From: Pseudobdellovibrionaceae bacterium
Lineage (GTDB): Bacteria; Bdellovibrionota; Bdellovibrionia; Bdellovibrionales; Bdellovibrionaceae
NCBI GenBank assembly: GCA_014376325.1
Contig: JACMRP010000117.1
Span: forward strand, 1 to 5,592
Reading direction: 5' to 3'
Length of the DNA stretch: 5,592 bases
In this document: positions 1-5,592 of the stretch, in pieces
Position numbering within the stretch: the first letter of the stretch is position 1
Layout: every line of letters starts with the position of its first letter
Made by a program: the position numbers and the translations under genes
Notes under the pieces: model-generated
What the model saw: the letters and a program-made list of their open reading frames with translations, nothing else
The model's database searches: none
Told to the model about the DNA's origin: nothing

Positions 1-705
1 GAGAACATCCTGCCTCCAGCTAACTTTGACGGGAAGGTATTTAACCCTTTGGATCAGTATACTGGCTTTGACGGCGTTGACCGATCTTATTGTCAAAACC
101 CCGTCCTTCGCCTGGGTCATAATTTGAATGATGTTCCAACCAAACTTTGAGTCTGTGAGAGCCTCTTTTACTTGCGTGTAAATGACTGCGGTATCGATAC
201 CCGCTATGGTCACGGTGTAATTAAATGCGGCCTGGGTAACATCCGCATTTCCAAAATCTGTGATTTCTGAAAACGTTGATTTTTCTGAAACTGGTCCGCC
301 GACCGGCTCGGTGGGATCCGCGACTTGTCCAAGAGGTTGATCAAAGTCATAATTATCTACGGGAACTTCTTCGTCGGTAGCGTACGCGGCCGGCGGCTCC
401 GAAGACTGATTCGCATCGAAGCTTTGATCTTGCTGATAATTCTGATCCTGCGAAGCAAAAGATTCGACGTTAGGTTCTGATCCTGAAGAAAAATTATGTT
501 CCGGAGCATTTTGAAATTCATTTGCCGGCGGAGTAAAAGATTCGCCCGTGACCGGCGCTAAAGATTCTTCTTCTGCCGGAGCTCCTTCAGGTTTCCCGTC
601 CCAATCTACAAAAAAAACCGCGTTACATCGGGGACAGTTGTAAAGTGTCCCGAAATGTTGCGCGGTGATTTCTAATTGTGATTGGCAAACCGGACAAGCA
701 GCCAT
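1..705 (-). CDS. Zinc-ribbon protein with C-terminal ferredoxin-like domain, partial (3' end outside window)
   Basis: An open frame of 235 codons runs from the ATG at 705 to the window edge with no stop, so the C-terminus is missing. Residues 1-33 form a zinc ribbon of the MJ0042 type: C4-x2-C7 and C24-x2-C27. Residues about 36-145 are a low-complexity linker rich in Glu, Asp, Gln, Ser and Pro, very likely disordered. Residues about 162-231 read as strand-helix-strand-strand-helix-strand, a ferredoxin-like (HMA-like) pattern, but the CxxC metal site of HMA domains is absent there. No signal peptide or membrane segment is visible, so it should be cytoplasmic. The start lies 3 nt after the secA stop, with only a weak purine-rich ribosome site inside the secA tail, which points to translational coupling. 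The fold is my inference and I do not recognise the specific family. Function is unknown; nucleic-acid or protein binding is possible. Confidence 0.82.
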   Translation of the reverse strand, partial: MAACPVCQSQLEITAQHFGTLYNCPRCNAVFFVDWDGKPEGAPAEEESLAPVTGESFTPPANEFQNAPEHNFSSGSEPNVESFASQDQNYQQDQSFDANQSSEPPAAYATDEEVPVDNYDFDQPLGQVADPTEPVGGPVSEKSTFSEITDFGNADVTQAAFNYTVTIAGIDTAVIYTQVKEALTDSKFGWNIIQIMTQAKDGVLTIRSVNAVKASILIQRVKYLPVKVSWRQDVL

Positions 706-708
706 TCG

Positions 709-3366
709 TTATCTTTTCTTTTGCTTACGTCTTTCGGAACGATTTTGTTTCGAATCCTGATCTGACTGACGATTGAACGTCATCTTCTGGCGCTCGGAAC
801 CCGAAGGAGAAGTCGTTTCAAGATCGCCACCGATATTAGAATCGCTTGGCGATTGATAATCCAATTCGCTCATATCCGTTTCTTCAGGGCGCATGCTTTC
901 GAGGATCGCTTCTGCACCCGGTTCTTGAGCCACCAATTGGACTTTCATGATTTTTTCGATCACGTCTGCTTTGATGACGGTATTCAAGTTTTCAAATGCG
1001 CTAAAGGCTTCCTTTTTATATTCGATCAAAGGATCTTTCGAAGCGTAACCACGAAGATTGATACCCTCTTTCATCTTATCAATGATTTGAAGATGTTCTT
1101 TCCAATGATGGTCGATGGACTGCAATAGAACCATCTTCTGAACTTGGCTGAAGAAAGTGCCCATGCTTTGTTTCTGTTTTTCGAAAGTCTCTTTAACGCC
1201 GTTGCTGACTATTTCGGTGATGGCTTCAGAGCTCATCGTTGTCGAAAAATCATACTTCAAGCCGAACTGCTGCATCAGTGCAGTATTCAGACCTTCGAGA
1301 CTCCAGTCGTCTTTTTTACCTAAAACTGGAACGTGCGTATCCAACAATGTTGAAGTTACATCACCAAGCATATCTAAAATGGTACGCTCGACGTCGTTAC
1401 CTTCAAGTACTTGTCGGCGCATGCGGTAGATAACCGTGCGCTGTTTGTTCATGACGTCGTCATAATCCAACAAGTGCTTACGAACGTCGAAGTGATGTCC
1501 CTCAACTTTGCGTTGGGCACCTTCGATGGCGTTCGTTACCATTTTTGCGGTGATTGGTTCGTCTTCCGGAATATTTAGCATGCTCATGATTTTCTGAATG
1601 CGTTCCCCGTTAAAGATGCGCATCAAACCGTCTTCGAGCGAAAGGTAAAATCTTGATTCGCCTGGATCTCCTTGGCGGCCCGAACGACCGCGTAACTGAT
1701 TATCGATACGGCGAGATTCGTGGCGTTCCGTTCCGATGATATACAATCCACCAGCATCAACCACTTCGCGTTTTTCAGCATCGGTCTGAACTTTGAATCT
1801 TTTTACTTCGGCCACAAATTCTGGCGTGGCTTCGTCATCAACAACTTTTTTGGCCATAACTTCTGGATTTCCACCCAGAACGATGTCGGTCCCGCGGCCT
1901 GCCATATTTGTAGCAATCGTAACGGCGCCTTTACGGCCCGCTTGCGCAACGATCTCCGCCTCACGTTCGTGAGCTTTTGCATTCAGAACGTCATGAAGGA
2001 CGCCTTCGGCTTTTAGCGCGGCACTGAGTGCTTCAGACTTTTCGATACTGACGGTACCAACTAAAATCGGCTGACCTTTTGCCGAACGCTCTTTGACGTC
2101 TACGGCGATGGCTTTGTATTTTGCCTTTTCGGTTTTGTAAACGACGTCTTCTTGGTCTTGGCGTCGGATCGGTTTGTTTGTCGGGATGACCGATACTTCG
2201 AGTTCATAAATCTTTTTGAACTCCACAGCTTCGGTGTCCGCCGTTCCGGTCATGCCGGCAACTTTGTCGTACATACGGAAATAGTTTTGAAACGTAATCG
2301 TCGCTAATGTTTGATTTTCATTTTTAACTTCGACGCCTTCTTTGGCTTCGATTGCTTGATGTAGTCCATCGCTCCAACGACGACCCGGCATCAATCGGCC
2401 AGTAAATTCGTCCACGATCACGACTTCGCCGTCTTTGATCATGTATTCAACGTCTAGACGATATAAATAATGAGCCTTCAACGCCTGGTAAACGTGATGA
2501 AGCAAATCGATATTGCGTGGATCGTAAAGGTTGTCGAGCTCAAGCATCTTTTCGACGAGGTTGTTGCCTTCGTCAGTTAGGGACGCAGTTTTCGACTTTT
2601 CTTCCATGTTGAAATGGATGTCGCGTTTTAATGCAGGAATAATTTTGTTTACGGCAACGTATTTGTCCGTGGACGCTTCTGCGGGACCAGAAATGATCAA
2701 AGGCGTACGTGCTTCATCGATCAAAATGGAATCGCACTCATCGACGATCGCGTAATGCAGTTCGCGCTGAACGTAATCTTCTAAATCAAACTTCATGTTG
2801 TCGCGAAGGTAATCGAATCCGAGTTCGTTGTTGGTACAATAAGTAATGTCTGCGCGATACATCGCTTTTCGTTCTTGATCCGACAGACCATGGGCAATAA
2901 TTCCGGTCGTAAGACCGAGCCAGCTGTATAAGCGACCCATCCACTCCGCATCCCGTGTCGCCAAGTAGTCATTCACTGTCACGACGTGAACGCCTTTGCC
3001 AGTAAGGGCATTCAGGTAAACCGGCAATGTCGCAACGAGGGTTTTACCTTCCCCAGTTCGCATTTCCGAAATCGCGCCACGATTTAAAACGATGCCGCCG
3101 ATCATTTGCACATCGTAATGGCGCATTCCCAAAACGCGTTTTGAGGCTTCACGGCAAACCGCGAATGCTTCCGGCAAAATATCGTTCACCGTTTCACCCG
3201 CTTTTAGGCGCGCTTGAAACTCCGGAGTTTTTGCTTTGAGTTGTTCATCCGTGAGCGCCTGCATTTGAGGCTCATAAGAGTTAATCTTGTCCACAGTTGG
3301 ACGGATTCTTTTCATTTCACGGTCGTGCTTTGTACCAAATATTTTGCGTAAGACTTCATTTACCAT
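709..3366 (-). CDS. secA: Protein translocase subunit SecA (preprotein translocase ATPase)
   Basis: SecA is the ATPase motor that pushes unfolded preproteins through SecYEG at the inner membrane. The whole 885-residue protein is present. NBD1 holds Walker A at 102-109 (MRTGEGKT) and Walker B at 209-212 (DECD, with Cys211 where most SecAs have Val), followed by the SecA signature [13 protein letters not shown]. The preprotein cross-linking domain follows to about 370, including [14 protein letters not shown] (321-334). NBD2 carries [13 protein letters not shown] (488-500) and the arginine-finger stretch [16 protein letters not shown] (557-572). The helical scaffold ([12 protein letters not shown], 632-643) and IRA1 hairpin region ([20 protein letters not shown]) complete the core. 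The usual C-terminal zinc motif (CxCxSGx8CH) is absent; the protein ends in a Gln/Ser/acidic linker and a basic tail (SERRKQKKR). The start is supported by alignment of [16 protein letters not shown] with the E. coli N-terminus. It is first of a pair with the downstream zinc-ribbon gene. Confidence 0.99.
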   Translation of the reverse strand: MVNEVLRKIFGTKHDREMKRIRPTVDKINSYEPQMQALTDEQLKAKTPEFQARLKAGETVNDILPEAFAVCREASKRVLGMRHYDVQMIGGIVLNRGAISEMRTGEGKTLVATLPVYLNALTGKGVHVVTVNDYLATRDAEWMGRLYSWLGLTTGIIAHGLSDQERKAMYRADITYCTNNELGFDYLRDNMKFDLEDYVQRELHYAIVDECDSILIDEARTPLIISGPAEASTDKYVAVNKIIPALKRDIHFNMEEKSKTASLTDEGNNLVEKMLELDNLYDPRNIDLLHHVYQALKAHYLYRLDVEYMIKDGEVVIVDEFTGRLMPGRRWSDGLHQAIEAKEGVEVKNENQTLATITFQNYFRMYDKVAGMTGTADTEAVEFKKIYELEVSVIPTNKPIRRQDQEDVVYKTEKAKYKAIAVDVKERSAKGQPILVGTVSIEKSEALSAALKAEGVLHDVLNAKAHEREAEIVAQAGRKGAVTIATNMAGRGTDIVLGGNPEVMAKKVVDDEATPEFVAEVKRFKVQTDAEKREVVDAGGLYIIGTERHESRRIDNQLRGRSGRQGDPGESRFYLSLEDGLMRIFNGERIQKIMSMLNIPEDEPITAKMVTNAIEGAQRKVEGHHFDVRKHLLDYDDVMNKQRTVIYRMRRQVLEGNDVERTILDMLGDVTSTLLDTHVPVLGKKDDWSLEGLNTALMQQFGLKYDFSTTMSSEAITEIVSNGVKETFEKQKQSMGTFFSQVQKMVLLQSIDHHWKEHLQIIDKMKEGINLRGYASKDPLIEYKKEAFSAFENLNTVIKADVIEKIMKVQLVAQEPGAEAILESMRPEETDMSELDYQSPSDSNIGGDLETTSPSGSERQKMTFNRQSDQDSKQNRSERRKQKKR

Positions 3367-3375
3367 AGTCTTGCG

Positions 3376-3404
3376 AGGATAGTCGTAAAGGGGATTAACA
3401 TCAA
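3376..3404 (-). promoter_or_regulatory. Candidate secA promoter
   Basis: On the minus strand TTGATG (3404-3399) and TATCCT (3381-3376) are separated by 17 bp, each matching the sigma70 consensus at 4 of 6 positions. The -10 box ends only 9 nt before the secA ATG, so a transcript from here would be almost leaderless. No clear Shine-Dalgarno precedes secA, which fits, but both boxes are weak and a promoter further upstream, inside yccF, is equally possible. Confidence 0.25.
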
Positions 3405-3475
3405 GAAAACAGGGCTTTTTCCAGCCTTCTCCATACGTCTTGATTGATGCGCCGCATGCGATTCATGATAACGCC

Positions 3476-3868
3476 ATGAATTTAATTTTGAATTTACTTT
3501 GGTTATTTTTCGGGGGCTGGACCACGGCAATTTCATGGTTCGCGGCTTCATTTTTTATGGTCATCTCGGTTGTCGGAATTCCTTGGGCCCGAGCCGCCTT
3601 TAACATCGCATTGCTCAACCTTTGGCCCTTCGGCTCTCAAGCTGTCAGTCGCGCAAAACTAACGGGACCAGATCTAGGCACCGGCGCCCTGGGCTTTATC
3701 GGAAATATTTTGTGGTTTGTCGTTTGCGGAGTATGGCTCGCCTTGATGCACATTGTGTTCGGAATCCTTTTAGGGATTACCATCATCGGAATCCCGTTTG
3801 CGATTCAGCACTTTAAACTGGCAGCAATTTCTATCGCACCCATCGGCAAATCCATCGTTTTTAAGTAA
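3476..3868 (+). CDS. yccF: YccF-family (DUF307) inner-membrane protein
   Basis: This 130-residue protein is hydrophobic nearly throughout, with segments at about 3-32, 35-50, 70-108 and 113-123, and would lie in the inner membrane. It shows the two-copy layout of the YccF family: NLLWLFFGGW (6-15) and GIPWARAAFNIALLNLWPFG (34-53) recur as NILWFVVCGVW (77-87) and GIPFAIQHFKLAAISIAPIG (105-124), a period of about 71 residues. The family's function is not established, and no catalytic motif is visible. Length is close to E. coli YccF (about 148). I chose the ATG at 3476 because the conserved repeat begins at once; an in-frame TTG at 3440 would add 12 polar residues that look unrelated. No good ribosome site precedes either start. 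It is divergent from secA and convergent with trmL, so it is probably a single-gene unit. Confidence 0.92.
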   Translation: MNLILNLLWLFFGGWTTAISWFAASFFMVISVVGIPWARAAFNIALLNLWPFGSQAVSRAKLTGPDLGTGALGFIGNILWFVVCGVWLALMHIVFGILLGITIIGIPFAIQHFKLAAISIAPIGKSIVFK

Positions 3869-3870
3869 TT

Positions 3871-3899
3871 CAAATATGGCCTAAAACTGATAATATTTG
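3871..3899. terminator. AT-rich inverted repeat between convergent genes, possible weak bidirectional terminator
   Basis: CAAATAT (3871-3877) and ATATTTG (3893-3899) are perfect inverted arms around a 15-nt loop, filling most of the 41-bp gap between the yccF and trmL stops. The position is right for a shared terminator, but the stem holds only one G-C pair and there is no clear U tract next to it, so efficient intrinsic termination is doubtful. Confidence 0.25.
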
Positions 3900-3909
3900 C
3901 TATGTCATC

Positions 3910-4401
3910 TTAGCGTTGCGAAAGAAGTTGCCGCACGCCTTCGTAGGCCGCGATCGCGGCACTAGTCGCCAGATTCAAACTGCGGGCCCCCTCGCCGATC
4001 ATCGGAATCGTCACAGTTTGAGACGGGTGTTGTGCTAAAAAATCAGGCGCAAGGCCCTTCGTTTCTTTGCCGAATACGAACCAATCGCCCGCTCGGTACT
4101 GCGGTTCAAAATAATTGCGTTGAGTTTTTGTTGTGAATAACCAGACTCGCGATGGATCGTCCACGAGATTCCACCAATCTTCGAACGAAGCGTGCTGGTG
4201 CCAAGTTAAGTGCGGCCAGTAATCTAAACCCGCACGCTTTAGATTTTTGTCGTTGATTTCAAATCCCATTTTGCCGACCAAATGCAGTTCGCAGTTTGTG
4301 GCAACGCAGGTTCGCCCGATGTTTCCGGTATTTTGCGGAATCTCGGGCTCGATCAAAACAATTTTGAATGTCGGTTTAACCAAGGTGCTTGAAGACTTCA
4401 T
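3910..4401 (-). CDS. trmL: tRNA (cytidine/uridine-2'-O-)-methyltransferase TrmL, SPOUT family
   Basis: TrmL methylates the ribose 2'-OH of the wobble base (position 34) of tRNA-Leu isoacceptors using S-adenosylmethionine; it is a cytoplasmic dimer with a knotted SPOUT fold. Numbered from the ATG at 4401 (163 residues), the strand KIVLIEPEIPQNTGNIGRT (13-31) gives motif 1 with Arg30, GFEINDKNLKRAGLDY (46-61) is the family signature, FGKETKGLAP (110-119) is motif 2, and IPMIGEGARSLNLATSAA (132-149) is motif 3 of the SAM-binding knot. Length fits the family (about 155-165), and there is no extra RNA-binding domain, as expected for TrmL rather than TrmH. The gene overlaps the end of the upstream GGCT-like gene by 26 nt. 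An in-frame TTG at 4422 has a better ribosome site (AAAGGA) and would add 7 residues; ATG 4401 is preferred because the conserved core starts only 11 residues later. Confidence 0.92.
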   Translation of the reverse strand: MKSSSTLVKPTFKIVLIEPEIPQNTGNIGRTCVATNCELHLVGKMGFEINDKNLKRAGLDYWPHLTWHQHASFEDWWNLVDDPSRVWLFTTKTQRNYFEPQYRAGDWFVFGKETKGLAPDFLAQHPSQTVTIPMIGEGARSLNLATSAAIAAYEGVRQLLSQR

Positions 4402-4975
4402 GACCCAGCTTTGATAGCGCAAGTCTTCGTCCTTTGTCCACGATCAACTCCAGATTCATCAACTCGCGATAAAGCTGTAAATCGATCGGAACAATTTCGC
4501 GTCCCGTAGAACCACCCAGTTTTGAAATGTAACACTTCTGGCGTTCGGTCAGTTTATCCGTCAGAACCGGAAGCTCTTCGATGGACTTAACCCAGTCGCC
4601 GCCTTGGATCACCACGGCCGTTGCAGGAAGTTTCGCAGGGTTTAGGAAATAAATCCACGCCTTCATCAATCCGGCAGCATCAACGCTGATAATGCTCTCT
4701 TGGCGGTGGTACAAACTTTTTTCTGGCATCATTGGATTAAAGCCGTAAAATTCATCAAGAAGAGCCAACAGCAAATCGGAAGATTTGATTTCTATTAAAT
4801 GTCCCGGGACTAGATCCGAACCTTCGTTCACAAGTGCCGGAAAACCGACTTTGAGTCTGTAAGCAGTTGCACGAATTTGGGCAGGAACGGATGATTCGAT
4901 GAAGCTCTGTATTTTGGAAAAATGAACCATTCCCTCACACATAGAGCCGTATACGAAAAAACGCGTTGTAGTCAT
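4376..4975 (-). CDS. Gamma-glutamylcyclotransferase-like (AIG2/GGCT fold) protein with C-terminal winged-helix-like extension
   Basis: Enzymes of this fold cyclise gamma-glutamyl amines to 5-oxoproline. The 199-residue protein opens with RFFVYGSM (5-12), the YGS substrate loop, followed by GFPALV (44-49), PGHLIEI (57-63), LLDEFYGF (72-79) and YHR (89-91), then AWIYFLNP (106-113), the order expected of the GGCT domain. In the LDxxEG motif the usual catalytic Glu is replaced by Tyr77, so activity is in doubt. Residues about 143-199 form an extension not part of GGCT; LQLYRELMNLELIVDKGRRLALSKLGHEVFKHL resembles a winged helix with helix, wing strand pair and final helix. I chose ATG 4975 because the fold starts directly after it and a run of seven G lies 4 nt upstream; a frame reaching back to 5056 exists but its extra residues look non-coding. 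trmL overlaps its 3' end, suggesting a two-gene operon. The substrate is unknown. Confidence 0.85.
   Translation of the reverse strand: MTTTRFFVYGSMCEGMVHFSKIQSFIESSVPAQIRATAYRLKVGFPALVNEGSDLVPGHLIEIKSSDLLLALLDEFYGFNPMMPEKSLYHRQESIISVDAAGLMKAWIYFLNPAKLPATAVVIQGGDWVKSIEELPVLTDKLTERQKCYISKLGGSTGREIVPIDLQLYRELMNLELIVDKGRRLALSKLGHEVFKHLG
4430..4435 (-). promoter_or_regulatory. Ribosome-binding site candidate for the alternative trmL TTG start
   Basis: AAAGGA on the minus strand lies 7 nt before an in-frame TTG at 4422, inside the end of the GGCT-like gene. It is a better ribosome site than anything before ATG 4401. It also encodes part of DKGRR in the overlapping gene, so its match may be by chance. 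Confidence 0.35.
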
Positions 4976-4979
4976 GAAT

Positions 4980-4986
4980 CCCCCCC
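4980..4986 (-). promoter_or_regulatory. Ribosome-binding site of the GGCT-like gene, a run of seven G
   Basis: Seven consecutive G on the minus strand end 4 nt before the ATG at 4975. The run can pair with the pyrimidine-rich 3' end of 16S rRNA and decides this start over the longer open frame. Confidence 0.5.
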
Positions 4987-5026
4987 GAAATTGCGACAAC
5001 AATAAGCCATTTTTTGAATTGATCGA

Positions 5027-5048
5027 CTGTGTACTACAAACCACACAG
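5027..5048. promoter_or_regulatory. Inverted repeat CTGTGT-N10-ACACAG, possible operator
   Basis: Perfect 6-bp arms (5027-5032 and 5043-5048) with a 10-bp spacer lie 52 bp upstream of the GGCT-like start in the divergent region with glnB. The centre-to-centre distance of 16 bp is not an exact number of helical turns. It is not a CRP site, since the spacing between TGTG and CACA is too long. A binding protein cannot be named. Confidence 0.25.
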
Positions 5049-5111
5049 CGCCGCAAGCTTCAGAAAACCCATTTGAAAAAAAACTCGGTCATTTGCTCCA
5101 GTTATTTTGTT

Positions 5112-5124
5112 TTGCGTTACGCAA
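5112..5124. promoter_or_regulatory. Palindrome TTGCGT-T-ACGCAA upstream of the glnB promoter
   Basis: A perfect 13-bp palindrome sits 7 bp upstream of the glnB -35 box, centred near -48 relative to the predicted transcription start, where activators that contact RNA polymerase often bind. It does not match the NtrC consensus. No T run follows on either strand, so a terminator is unlikely. Confidence 0.35.
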
Positions 5125-5130
5125 GCCTTC

Positions 5131-5517
<387 letters not shown>

Positions 5518-5525
5518 CTCATATA

Positions 5526-5531
5526 AAGGAG
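5526..5531 (+). promoter_or_regulatory. Shine-Dalgarno sequence of glnA
   Basis: AAGGAG lies 4 nt before the ATG at 5536 and is the strongest ribosome site in the window. It implies much stronger translation of glnA than of glnB, whose site is only GGAA, which suits an abundant enzyme following a regulator on one mRNA. Confidence 0.75.
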
Positions 5532-5535
5532 ACAT

Positions 5536-5592
5536 ATGAACGCAAAACAAGCTCTGCAGTTTGGTAAAGATAAAGGGGCCCGCATGGTGGAC
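5536..5592 (+). CDS. glnA: Glutamine synthetase, N-terminal fragment (continues beyond window)
   Basis: Only the first 19 codons are in the window: MNAKQALQFGKDKGARMVD. This matches the N-terminal helix of type I glutamine synthetases, where a short helix rich in Lys and Ala leads to a conserved (V/M)VD before the beta-grasp domain. The enzyme makes glutamine from glutamate, ammonia and ATP. The call rests on this short match together with the position 18 nt after glnB, a very common pairing. Adenylylation site and catalytic residues lie outside the window and cannot be checked. Confidence 0.88.
   Translation, partial: MNAKQALQFGKDKGARMVD

Noticed and set aside
853..1433. Plus-strand open frames opposite the 3' part of secA
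   Set aside because: They are antisense to well-conserved SecA sequence, have no ribosome sites, and their residue patterns are those expected of a mirrored reading of secA.
1720..3239. Further plus-strand frames of 70-98 codons inside secA
   Set aside because: All fall within an intact secA whose motifs are all in place; nothing in their sequence suggests a real protein.
3410..3427. Short hairpin GGCT-N6-AGCC between secA and yccF
   Set aside because: A 4-bp stem next to a mismatch is too short to support a terminator or riboswitch in a divergent promoter region.
3360..3551. Minus-strand 63-codon open frame spanning the secA start and the front of yccF
   Set aside because: It lies antisense to yccF and overlaps the secA start by 7 nt; its composition (Lys, Arg, Ser, Trp scattered) resembles no family and there is no ribosome site.
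4976..5056. N-terminal extension of the GGCT-like protein (27 more residues, with a CVVC motif)
   Set aside because: The GGCT fold starts right after the ATG at 4975, a G-rich ribosome site precedes that ATG, and the extension would run through one of the inverted repeats. The two cysteines look accidental.
5076..5130. Sigma54 promoter or NtrC site upstream of glnB
   Set aside because: No GG-N10-GC spacing is present in either direction, and the palindrome TTGCGT-T-ACGCAA does not fit the TGCACC-type NtrC site.

Overview
This window is ordinary chromosomal DNA from a Gram-negative bacterium, with no RNA gene, mobile element or CRISPR array. The gene set is an 885-residue SecA without a zinc tail, a zinc-ribbon protein coupled to it, a gamma-glutamylcyclotransferase-like protein with a C-terminal winged helix, and glnB followed by glnA. 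Together with moderate base composition this suggests a Bdellovibrio-like (Bdellovibrionota / former deltaproteobacterial) genome. That placement is an inference from protein character, not from a database search.

Layout. Minus strand, 3366 down to 1: secA, then 3 nt later a zinc-ribbon protein that runs off the left edge. Plus strand, 3476-3868: a YccF-family inner-membrane protein, divergent from secA across a 109-bp gap. Minus strand, 4975 down to 3910: a GGCT-like protein followed by trmL (tRNA 2'-O-methyltransferase), overlapping by 26 nt or more and so probably one transcript. trmL and yccF converge on a 41-bp gap. Plus strand, 5179 to the right edge: glnB (P-II) and the first 19 codons of glnA, an operon for nitrogen control.

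How the genes work together. SecA drives protein export. The coupled zinc-ribbon protein has no known role but its position ties its production to SecA. GlnB senses 2-oxoglutarate, ATP/ADP and, through Tyr51 modification, glutamine, and it sits directly ahead of the glutamine synthetase gene it normally helps control. The 203-bp region between the GGCT-like gene and glnB is the richest non-coding stretch: it holds a sigma70-type extended -10 promoter for glnB with one inverted repeat over its -35 box and a second just upstream, plus a third inverted repeat nearer the GGCT-like gene.

No whole new system is evident. The best leads are the GGCT-like/winged-helix fusion that lacks the expected catalytic glutamate, the zinc-ribbon partner of a SecA that itself lacks a zinc tail, and the nested operator-like repeats at glnB.
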